Positions 1-6,688 of a stretch of DNA of 59,048 nucleotides are shown one piece after another. Within the stretch, counting starts at the first letter, position 1. Every line of letters begins with the position of its first letter. Location: IMG/VR virus record IMGVR_UViG_3300047550_004734, positions 1 to 59,048 of that record; one strand, given 5' to 3'. This DNA comes from a virus. The notes under the pieces were generated by a model. The model saw only the letters and a list, made by a program, of their open reading frames with translations, searched no databases and had not been told where the DNA came from. The position numbers and the translations under genes are program-made.

Positions 1-719
1 ATGATCTTAGCGGATCCTTCCATAAGCTTAAGTTCACCAAAGGCGAAACTACAAGCAAAACTAACGTAGAAGCGAATACCTTCAAGAATATTAACGTTTG
101 CGACTGCTCTGTACAGTTTTCTTTTAATATCGTTGAGTGATTCCTTTGCGTATGAGACTCCTTCAAGTTGATGCTTCCATTGTTCGGAAGTTCCATAAAC
201 TTGTGCTGATTGAATAAAGTTATCATAAGACTCTGTAACGCTCTTAGCACGCTCCAGAATACGCTCATCACCAATAATGGTATCAAACACCTCACTAGGA
301 TCAGAATAAACATTTTTAATAATATAAGTGTATGAACGTGAGTGAATCATTTCCATGAATCCCCATACTTCCATACATGCTTCAAGTTCAGGAAGAGAAC
401 AGTATGGAATAAATGCCATACCAGGTCCACGCCCTTGAATAGAATCCAACATAATTTGATACTTCAGATTAGAAGTAAAGATATGTTTTTGTTCTGATCG
501 TAATGTTTGATAATCTCCACGATCTTTTTGGAGAGAAATTTCTTCTGGTCTCCAAAAATAACTTAGTTGTTGTTGAGTAAGTTTATCAAAGATTGGATAT
601 TTGTATGAATCATATCTTTGAACCCCTAGAGGTTTACCAAAAAACATTGGTTGTTTTTTGGTATCAACCTTTTCAGTATTAAAAACTGTCATTCCCTTAA
701 TATCGGTAGTTTCTTCCAT
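1..719 (-). CDS. nrdB: Ribonucleotide reductase class Ia beta subunit, 3' end off the window
   Basis: NrdB carries the di-iron/tyrosyl-radical cofactor that NrdA needs to make dNTPs from host NDPs. About 239 codons are present and the frame is still open at the left edge, so the C-terminal third is missing. The ligand helix EMIHSRSYTYI, with the Glu-x-x-His pair typical of class I beta subunits, is visible near residue 125. The start at 719 is taken because an in-frame stop lies about 14 codons upstream. It follows nrdA after two small ORFs, so alpha and beta subunits are probably co-transcribed. Family assignment is firm; only completeness is uncertain. Confidence 0.95.
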   Translation of the reverse strand, partial: MEETTDIKGMTVFNTEKVDTKKQPMFFGKPLGVQRYDSYKYPIFDKLTQQQLSYFWRPEEISLQKDRGDYQTLRSEQKHIFTSNLKYQIMLDSIQGRGPGMAFIPYCSLPELEACMEVWGFMEMIHSRSYTYIIKNVYSDPSEVFDTIIGDERILERAKSVTESYDNFIQSAQVYGTSEQWKHQLEGVSYAKESLNDIKRKLYRAVANVNILEGIRFYVSFACSFAFGELKLMEGSAKI

Positions 720-729
720 TTTAGAAATT

Positions 730-816
730 TTAAACTGCACAGGATTCACACTCTCCCTCCTCTACTGAACTTAACTTACACATTCTATTTAACTCTCCAA
801 AATATTTGGTTTTCAT
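730..816 (-). CDS. 28-residue micro-ORF resembling the NrdA C-terminal redox tail
   Basis: This ORF is too short for standard gene callers. Its last residues, EEGECESCAV, closely match the C-terminus of NrdA in this window, EEEDCESCKI: an acidic stretch, then Cys-Glu-Ser-Cys, then two residues and the stop. In class I reductases this flexible tail cysteine pair re-reduces the active-site disulfide. The ORF ends about ten bases before the nrdB start and has only a weak ribosome-binding site. It could be a genuine detached redox peptide or a remnant of a duplicated nrdA end; the sequence does not decide between them. Confidence 0.5.
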   Translation of the reverse strand: MKTKYFGELNRMCKLSSVEEGECESCAV

Positions 817-855
817 AATCAAACATCCAAAATCAAAAAATAATTTTAGTGAGTT

Positions 856-1065
856 TCATAAGTTTTCCCATTCATAATCAAAAACAATTCGTTTATGCTT
901 TGTGTTTGTAACTACAATCACTTTACCTACACTATAAGGATTACTTCTACATTCATCCCAGTGCTTTTTTGCTACTAATTTATCTGTTGTGCGACCAACA
1001 TAATTCCCATCACCCATTCCATCAACACTTGTTCCAGCAAATAAAAGATACCAAGTTTCAGTCAT
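856..1065 (-). CDS. Small conserved phage protein (69 residues) between nrdA and nrdB
   Basis: A 69-residue ORF starting METWYLLF-like (Met-Thr-Glu-Thr-Trp-Tyr) at 1065, just after the nrdA stop. The open frame reaches further upstream into nrdA, but the start after the nrdA stop fits the operon better. It contains GTSVDGMGDGNYVGRTTDK and a Lys-His-Trp segment followed by a predicted beta strand. The YVGRT segment recalls the start of GIY-YIG-like folds, but catalytic residues are not convincing and I do not assign nuclease activity. I know similar short proteins from T4-like cyanophages without a function. It probably shares the nrdA-nrdB transcript. Confidence 0.7.
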   Translation of the reverse strand: MTETWYLLFAGTSVDGMGDGNYVGRTTDKLVAKKHWDECRSNPYSVGKVIVVTNTKHKRIVFDYEWENL

Positions 1066-1078
1066 AAAAACCTTTTCG

Positions 1079-3379
1079 TCAAATTTTACAACTTTCGCAA
1101 TCTTCCTCTTCAGCACCAGAAAGTTCTTGGAGGAGTGATTGGAGATTAGGTTTATCCTCAACTACTTCATCAGTTTTAATATCATAAGTGTTTTGATAAT
1201 ATGCTGTTTTCCAACCATATCGATAACAATTCAAAAAGTCTTGTGCCATCACTGACACAGGAACTTCATTGTCGGGATAATTCTCTGGATTATAAGACCA
1301 GTTCCCCGAAATTGCTTGGTCAAAGAATTTCTGCATCACAGCAACAATATTAATATAACCACGATTGGACTCCATATCCCAAAGAAGCGTATAAGCATTC
1401 TTAAGAGTTTGATATTGCGGAACAATCTGCTTAAGTGGTCCTTTCTTTGACTTTTTAATGGACAAGAATCCACGGGGAGGTTCAATCCCATTTGTCGCAT
1501 TTGACACAACGGAACTGCTCTCCGATGGCATCTGTGCGGACAGTGTTGAGTGCCTGAGACCGTGATCCAAGATGGATGCTCTAAGATTTTCCCAATCATG
1601 TTGAAGTGTGATGGATGAAATTTCGTCTACGTCTTTTTTATAAGTATCAATCGGAAGAATTCCATCAGCATACTTAGTGCGCCCAAAATATTCACAATGA
1701 CCCTTTTCCTTAGCAAGTTGATTGGATGCTTTCAGAAGATAATACTGGAATGATTCAGAAAGTCCATGAACGGCATCCCATGCCTCTTGAGAGTCGTAGT
1801 TGAATCCAAGTTTTGCTAAGTAGTGTGCAAGTCCGATAAAACCTATACCAAGAGAACGACGGCGCTTTGTGAAGTTTTCTGCTGCTTTTACTGGGTAATG
1901 TTGATAATCAATAATTTCATCTAGAGCACGAACACAAAGATCACATAGTTCTTCCAATTCTTCATCTGATTTTACTTTACCAACATTAACTGCAGAAAGA
2001 ATACAAGTAGCAATCTCTGCATAATTATCATCATCAATATGTTGAATTGGAGTTGTTGGTTCAGTAATTTCCTGACAAAGATTACTCATTGTAATTTGGT
2101 CCTTATAGGAACTATGAGAATTACAATGGTCAATATTCATAATGTAAATGCGACCCGTTTCGGCACGTTCTTTGAGAAGGTTAAGAATGAGTTCTTGTGC
2201 TTTAATAGTCTTTTTCGGAACGGACGGATCTTTTTCATATGAAAGATAGAGATCATCAAAAGTAGGGAGTCCGAAAGAATCATAAAGTCCAGGTACATCA
2301 TGTGGGGAGAAAAGCGTGATCTCACCGTCTTGAATAAATCTTTCATAGAACAACTTACTGATTTGGATGGAATAATCAAGTTTACGGACACGATTATCTT
2401 CCGTTCCCTTGTTATTTTTAAGAACAAGAATGTCTTCTATTTCTTGGTGCCAGATGGGGAAGTGGGCCGTTGCGGACCCACCTCGGATGCCATTCTGTGT
2501 GCAACAACGGACAGTCGCTTCAAATTTTTTGAGAAACGGTACAACACCTGTGTGTGTAACTTCTCCACCTCTAATTTTAGAGTTGATGCCCCTGATGCGA
2601 CCTGCGTTGATACCGATTCCCGCCCTTTGTGCGACATATCTGCCAATAGCCATATCACTGCTAAAGATAGAATCGAGGGTGTCATCAACATCAACAAGAA
2701 CACAACTAGCAAATTGTCGAAGTGGTGTTCGCACTCCTGCCATGATGGGAGTTGGAATGTTGATTTTGTGCTTGGAGATTGCGTCATAATACCTCTTTAC
2801 ATATGACATTCTTGTTTGCTTTGGATACTCTGCAAAGATAGTCAGAGCAATCATCATGTACATAAATTGCGGAGTTTCATATACACCTCCAGTGCTTCTA
2901 TCCTGCACGAGGTACTTATCAACGACCTGACGTAAACCCGCATAAGTGAAAAGATAGTCACGGTCATGATCAATGTAAGAATTAGCTTTTTCAATTTCTT
3001 CTTTGGAATATTTCTGATAAATCTCATTATCATATACCCGTGCATTTACACAGTTGTAGATATGCTCTTCAAGATTGGGAAGTTCTCGCATCTTCCCATA
3101 AAGTTGTTTGCGAACTGCAAACAGAAGCAGGCGAGCAGCAACATACTGATAATTTGGATGATCTAAATCAATCAAATCACTTGCACTACGAATCAGAATT
3201 TCTTGAATTTCTTTTGTCGAAATTCCATCATAAAATTGAATACCAGATGTCATCTCAACTTGACTCGCAGAGACCCCTGCAAGTCCACTACATGCCTCTT
3301 CAACCATGATGTGCATCTTCTCAAGATTAAGAGACTCTACACGACCATTTCTTTTAACTACTTTTGTTCCATTGCTCAT
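1079..3379 (-). CDS. nrdA: Ribonucleotide reductase class Ia alpha subunit
   Basis: This is the catalytic subunit that reduces ribonucleoside diphosphates. At 766 residues it is full length. Residues 1-95 form an ATP-cone regulatory domain (VVKRNGRVESLNLEKM), followed by the ten-stranded barrel with CVLVDVDDT (active-site Cys), the NLCQEI segment and MPSESSSVVSNATNGIEPPR, a hallmark of class I enzymes. The C-terminus ends CESCKI, the mobile redox pair, here spaced C-x2-C rather than the C-x4-C of E. coli. No intron, intein or split is seen, although phage nrd genes often carry them. It overlaps the primase gene by four bases (ATGA), which suggests translational coupling. Confidence 0.97.
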   Translation of the reverse strand: MSNGTKVVKRNGRVESLNLEKMHIMVEEACSGLAGVSASQVEMTSGIQFYDGISTKEIQEILIRSASDLIDLDHPNYQYVAARLLLFAVRKQLYGKMRELPNLEEHIYNCVNARVYDNEIYQKYSKEEIEKANSYIDHDRDYLFTYAGLRQVVDKYLVQDRSTGGVYETPQFMYMMIALTIFAEYPKQTRMSYVKRYYDAISKHKINIPTPIMAGVRTPLRQFASCVLVDVDDTLDSIFSSDMAIGRYVAQRAGIGINAGRIRGINSKIRGGEVTHTGVVPFLKKFEATVRCCTQNGIRGGSATAHFPIWHQEIEDILVLKNNKGTEDNRVRKLDYSIQISKLFYERFIQDGEITLFSPHDVPGLYDSFGLPTFDDLYLSYEKDPSVPKKTIKAQELILNLLKERAETGRIYIMNIDHCNSHSSYKDQITMSNLCQEITEPTTPIQHIDDDNYAEIATCILSAVNVGKVKSDEELEELCDLCVRALDEIIDYQHYPVKAAENFTKRRRSLGIGFIGLAHYLAKLGFNYDSQEAWDAVHGLSESFQYYLLKASNQLAKEKGHCEYFGRTKYADGILPIDTYKKDVDEISSITLQHDWENLRASILDHGLRHSTLSAQMPSESSSVVSNATNGIEPPRGFLSIKKSKKGPLKQIVPQYQTLKNAYTLLWDMESNRGYINIVAVMQKFFDQAISGNWSYNPENYPDNEVPVSVMAQDFLNCYRYGWKTAYYQNTYDIKTDEVVEDKPNLQSLLQELSGAEEEDCESCKI

Positions 3380-4350
3380 ATTTTCTTCCAGGTAGTAAAT
3401 TTAAGTTTTGCTTCTAAACCAGAATAAGTATTTAATTCTATCACAGACTGAACATCTAGTCCAAATAAAACCATATCATTGATGTCTTTTTCTTTGATAG
3501 ACGATGGCCAAATAACTACTTTTTCTCCGTTATCAATACACTTCGCGATTCGATTGAGGATTTCTGCATTACGTGGTTCGTTATCATATATCCAAACAGG
3601 ATTGCTAATGCCCCACTTGCTAACATCACCATCAGCTCCACAAAGAGCAATTGAGTTTGAAATAAATGCTGAGTCAAATGGACCTTCTGTGATGTAAACA
3701 GTTTTTTTCTTTTCAATTTTATCGAGACCGTAGATTTTTGGTGATTCATCATCTAACATTATAGTAATGTATTTTACTTTACTAGAACCAAGTGCTCTTC
3801 CCTGAAATCCGATAAACTTATTTTGATAAAACAGAGGAATAATAATCCTAGGTTCATCTACAGTAATGCTATCGAATGTTGGTTGAAGAGAGTTGGTCCA
3901 TTCTTTAAATTTTTCAGTGTAATAATAGTTATCTGGGTTTAGTTTTCTACTTTCCAGATATTTTTTTGCCTGCGAATTTAAACTTGCTTTGGGTAAATCT
4001 AATTTTGGATTAAATTTTGGTGCTTCAAATTTAAATACTGGTTCATCAGAAGTAAAGTTTTTTCCAGTATTCCCTTCTTTAAATTTCTCAAAAATATATT
4101 GCTTATGAATTACAACATCAATTTGCTTCAAGAAATTGTTAAATGAAACATTAATACCACAATTATGACACTTATAATTTGTATTATTTTTTACTTGATA
4201 AAGATATCCTCTTGCCTTATTTTTATTTTTTTGAGAATCCCCACAAATAGGGCACCGAAAATTATAAAGATTATGTTTTACTTTTTTGAATTTTTTAAAT
4301 CTTCCAGAAATCAAATTGATGTATTTAACATCAACAAAATCCATAACCAA
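3376..4350 (-). CDS. 61: DNA primase, T4 gp61-like
   Basis: The primase makes RNA primers on the lagging strand together with helicase gp41. The 324-residue protein has an N-terminal zinc ribbon (CPICGDSQKNKNK and YKCHNCG, four cysteines near residues 34-62) and a Toprim domain near residues 215-260 (VYITEGPFDSAF, then a WIYDNEPR acidic motif). AAGG lies seven bases before the first ATG, which supports this start over the Met two codons in. A good sigma-70 promoter lies immediately upstream, so this gene probably heads an early unit with nrdA and nrdB. Confidence 0.93.
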   Translation of the reverse strand: MVMDFVDVKYINLISGRFKKFKKVKHNLYNFRCPICGDSQKNKNKARGYLYQVKNNTNYKCHNCGINVSFNNFLKQIDVVIHKQYIFEKFKEGNTGKNFTSDEPVFKFEAPKFNPKLDLPKASLNSQAKKYLESRKLNPDNYYYTEKFKEWTNSLQPTFDSITVDEPRIIIPLFYQNKFIGFQGRALGSSKVKYITIMLDDESPKIYGLDKIEKKKTVYITEGPFDSAFISNSIALCGADGDVSKWGISNPVWIYDNEPRNAEILNRIAKCIDNGEKVVIWPSSIKEKDINDMVLFGLDVQSVIELNTYSGLEAKLKFTTWKKI

Positions 4351-4368
4351 ACCTTAATGAGTCCATAT

Positions 4369-4396
4369 ATTCTAGCACATTACTTGGTTTTGTCAA
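4369..4396 (-). promoter_or_regulatory. Sigma-70 type early promoter upstream of primase
   Basis: On the minus strand TTGACA (4396-4391), a 16-base spacer and TAGAAT (4374-4369). The predicted start near 4362 leaves only about 12 leader bases before the primase ATG at 4350. The rest of the 4351-4514 gap shows no convincing gene. Confidence 0.75.
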
Positions 4397-4514
4397 TGCA
4401 CAAACTAGTCATAGTTCCAGTCCATTTTATAACTGAGTTTGTAATTTTTTGAAGGTAATAAATTGTTGTTCTGTTCTTAATTTTCATTGGCATTATATGC
4501 CAACACAGAATTAT

Positions 4515-4922
4515 TTATTTGACTATTTGTTGTTGAGGAATGTCTGGAGTTAAAAAATCTACAACCATATGAGACTGTGAAAATCCAAAAGAAACAACTG
4601 CAAAGATTCCAACTATTATCCAACGAAATTTTACAAATTCTTCTAATTTACTTTCTACTTTTTCAATTCTATCTGCTACAGATTCATGAGAATCTTTATT
4701 TTCTGATTTTAATTCTTCAATCAGTCTACCAATATAATCATCTGACCTATGACACTGCTCTATTCTTTCTTCATGAACAGCCAGCATTTTACTAATATTT
4801 TGACTACTTTTACCCATTATTTGTATTGCTTCATCTATTTTTTTCAACATAATTTCATAAGAAGAAAGTCTTTCTTCAAGAACAGCAATTTTAGTATCTG
4901 CAGAAGTATTTGAATTGAACAT
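4515..4922 (-). CDS. Coiled-coil protein with C-terminal membrane anchor, function unknown
   Basis: A 135-residue protein. Residues 8-95 are a charged heptad-like helix (AVLEERLSSYEIMLKKIDEAI, later ADRIEKVESKLEEFVKF) predicted to form a coiled coil. Residues 99-118 (WIIVGIFAVVSFGFSQSHMV) form one hydrophobic segment near the C-terminus, as in a tail-anchored membrane protein. There is no signal peptide. Similar proteins occur in phages near lysis or accessory genes, but nothing here identifies a holin or spanin. An AATAAATA late-type element lies about 60 bases upstream, at 4982-4989. Confidence 0.75.
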   Translation of the reverse strand: MFNSNTSADTKIAVLEERLSSYEIMLKKIDEAIQIMGKSSQNISKMLAVHEERIEQCHRSDDYIGRLIEELKSENKDSHESVADRIEKVESKLEEFVKFRWIIVGIFAVVSFGFSQSHMVVDFLTPDIPQQQIVK

Positions 4923-4980
4923 TTGCGCTATGAGTTATTATTCTCACACTACAGAACAAACAACTCAGGTAGTTTTAATA

Positions 4981-5226
4981 TTATTTATTTTTTAAATAAT
5001 CTAACCATTTTTTACGAGATCCAGGTCCACCCTTTGCATATGTTTTAACAAATTTTCTTGCTAAAAAAACCATTTTGGGACTTTTACCAGCAACTGGACC
5101 TTTATCATCAGCATCTGCACTAAATCCAGGTTTACCGGGAGAACTCTGCGTAGTCATCATTTCCTCTTTCAAATTTATATAATTACGAAATGCTTCAATT
5201 ACTATATCAATCTTCTTCTTTTTCAT
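4981..5226 (-). CDS. Small basic conserved protein, possibly virion-associated
   Basis: An 81-residue, strongly basic protein beginning with four lysines (MKKKKIDIVIEAFRNYI). It has a Gly/Ser/Pro-rich middle (SSPGKPGFSADADDKGPV) and a basic C-terminus (YAKGGPGSRKKWLDYLKNK). No enzymatic motif is visible. It overlaps the upstream 130-residue gene by 20 bases, so the two are probably translated together. The basic, low-complexity character would suit a DNA-binding or internal virion component, but this is inference only. Confidence 0.75.
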   Translation of the reverse strand: MKKKKIDIVIEAFRNYINLKEEMMTTQSSPGKPGFSADADDKGPVAGKSPKMVFLARKFVKTYAKGGPGSRKKWLDYLKNK

Positions 5227-5599
5227 TGTAGATTTTGTAAAGTTCTTTTAAACAATTAATATCAACTTGAATATCATGAATGCTTGATTTTGGATATTCT
5301 GGTAATCTTCCAAGAAAAATAATAAAAGATTTTAAAGATGACCACAAATCTTTTTCAATTTTAAAAAACAACATCGGAGTAGTTGCTTCTCCAAAAATAT
5401 TATAAAGAATAATAAAGTGATTTAGAAGAAGGTGAGTTTTTAGTTCACCTTCTCTTTTATATCTTTTTAACAATCTTTTAATATATTTGAAATGATTTAA
5501 ATCTTTTTCAAAATCTTCCTTAGTAACTGCTTGAGGATTTTCATAATTTTTAATAGCAAATAAGAGAAAATTATCCTCGTTCAGTTCATTAAAAATCAT
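5207..5599 (-). CDS. Conserved cyanophage-type protein, function unknown
   Basis: A 130-residue mainly helical protein with no signal peptide. Recognisable stretches are MIFNELNEDNFLLFAIKNYE, YIKRLLKRYKREGELKTHL and LLNHFIILYNIFGEATTPML. I know this family as widely conserved in T4-like marine phages near structural genes, but I know no experimental function. It sits seven bases after the 254-residue structural gene and overlaps the next small gene, so it belongs to the same late transcript, probably driven from the late promoter at 6402-6409. Confidence 0.8.
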   Translation of the reverse strand: MIFNELNEDNFLLFAIKNYENPQAVTKEDFEKDLNHFKYIKRLLKRYKREGELKTHLLLNHFIILYNIFGEATTPMLFFKIEKDLWSSLKSFIIFLGRLPEYPKSSIHDIQVDINCLKELYKIYNEKEED

Positions 5600-5605
5600 A
5601 AACTA

Positions 5606-6370
5606 TCAAGCAGGTGGATAAATCGGAAGATTGCCAGTTGCAATTCCAGACATTGCTACAAGGGTTTCCGTTTTAACTCTTAAAGTACCACTAGAATCAA
5701 TATAAGTAGTAACACCAACCCATCCTGCATGTGTCAATTTATACTTAGTAGTTACAGCAGCATTTGTTCCATCAGTAGAAACACCAGAAACACTTCTGCG
5801 GTAAGTTCCACTCAATCTACTAATATTTACTGCAGTTCCACTTGCAAGAGAACTTCCAATTGTAGACGCAAAAGAAACCGTGGTTGCACCAATCGACGTA
5901 ACGGCAGTTGTAATTCCACCACTTGCAAAAGTGTCCCCAATTATAATTCCAGTAGTTGAAGCAACGGCAACGATAGAAGTTCCAATATTTGCAGTTGCAG
6001 CAACAGAAGTTGTAACAACAATTGAAGTTTGTGATGGATTGTTTTGAATATTATATTGACTATATGCAGGATCAAGTGTTACATACTTTGGAAGTTCACT
6101 AATGTCAAACTGAACCCCAGAAATTGCCGTACTGCTTAAATTAGAAGTAGAAGCAATCGAAAGTTGTGTTGTGCTCGCAATTCCAACAATTACGGCATCA
6201 CCATAATAAGTCCCAGTTCTTGATCCAAAACGAATTACATCTCCAGTAGCAGCAGCACCTACTTGACCAAAAGTTGTTCCAGATCCAGTTACAGTCCATA
6301 CCCCATTAGTAAGATTGAGTGATACTGTACCTCCAGATCCTTTAGCATCATTATTTCCCCAGAGTGCCAT
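5606..6370 (-). CDS. Virion structural protein with beta-rich repeats
   Basis: A 254-residue protein starting MALWGNNDAKGSGGTVSLNL, an N-terminus I associate with structural proteins of T4-like cyanophages. The body is Ser/Thr/Gly/Val-rich with repeated short strands such as GIASTTQLSIASTSNL and VAVASTTGIIIGDTF, as expected for a beta-sandwich head or tail decoration protein. The end (GNLPIYPPA) is exposed and proline rich. It has its own consensus late promoter 32 bases upstream, directly after a terminator, which fits a late structural gene. The exact location in the particle cannot be read from the sequence. Confidence 0.85.
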   Translation of the reverse strand: MALWGNNDAKGSGGTVSLNLTNGVWTVTGSGTTFGQVGAAATGDVIRFGSRTGTYYGDAVIVGIASTTQLSIASTSNLSSTAISGVQFDISELPKYVTLDPAYSQYNIQNNPSQTSIVVTTSVAATANIGTSIVAVASTTGIIIGDTFASGGITTAVTSIGATTVSFASTIGSSLASGTAVNISRLSGTYRRSVSGVSTDGTNAAVTTKYKLTHAGWVGVTTYIDSSGTLRVKTETLVAMSGIATGNLPIYPPA

Positions 6371-6401
6371 GTTTTTTCCCGTAAAAATTATTTGATATGA
6401 A

Positions 6402-6409
6402 TATTTATA
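6402..6409 (-). promoter_or_regulatory. T4-type late promoter TATAAATA
   Basis: A perfect TATAAATA on the minus strand, 32 bases upstream of the structural gene starting at 6370. It abuts the T-run of the terminator at 6410-6440. Confidence 0.85.
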
Positions 6410-6440
6410 AAAAATAGAGACCTCATAAAGAAGTCTCTAT
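6410..6440 (-). terminator. Rho-independent terminator after the 61-residue gene
   Basis: An 8-bp stem (ATAGAGAC at 6414-6421 with GTCTCTAT at 6433-6440), then a T-rich run on the minus strand. It ends the transcript from 6464-6649 and merges into the next late promoter. Confidence 0.8.
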
Positions 6441-6463
6441 AAAGTTTATACTATGATATTTAA

Positions 6464-6649
6464 TCAGGGAGTAGGATCTTTTGCCCCACCATCAATTGCT
6501 TTTTTTCTAACTTGCTGAAGAATAAAAGACAGAATTCCATTTGCCTGAACTTTTGGATTTGCACCTAAAAACTCAGAAAGAATTAAAAGAATAGTAAGAA
6601 TTGCTGCCTCGTTTGCTTTATAAAATGCAAGAAGTGCTCCTAAAGACAT
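6464..6649 (-). CDS. Small hydrophobic protein, function unknown
   Basis: A 61-residue protein with one long hydrophobic segment (AAILTILLILSEFLGANPKV, residues 14-33) and a short basic C-terminal tail ending GAKDPTP. The strong ribosome-binding site GGAGG lies just before the ATG. A CTAAATA late-type element lies about 28 bases upstream and a terminator follows, so it is a single-gene late transcript. The size and one membrane helix would allow a holin-like or membrane role, but a holin would usually need a clearer topology. I do not assign a function. Confidence 0.75.
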   Translation of the reverse strand: MSLGALLAFYKANEAAILTILLILSEFLGANPKVQANGILSFILQQVRKKAIDGGAKDPTP

Positions 6650-6676
6650 AATGACCTCCTAAAAATATTATAAAAC

Positions 6677-6683
6677 TATTTAG
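6677..6683 (-). promoter_or_regulatory. Late-type promoter element CTAAATA
   Basis: CTAAATA on the minus strand about 28 bases upstream of the 61-residue ORF. It is a variant of the TATAAATA element, so less certain. Confidence 0.5.
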
Positions 6684-6688
6684 TTAAT

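Noticed and set aside
856-1065. GIY-YIG endonuclease for the 69-residue protein
   Set aside because: Only a weak YVGRT similarity is visible; the catalytic Arg/Glu arrangement is missing and the protein is shorter than a GIY-YIG domain.
2300-2806. Plus-strand ORF of 168 codons inside nrdA
   Set aside because: It is entirely antisense to a conserved gene, has no start signals, and its codon use follows from the nrdA frame.
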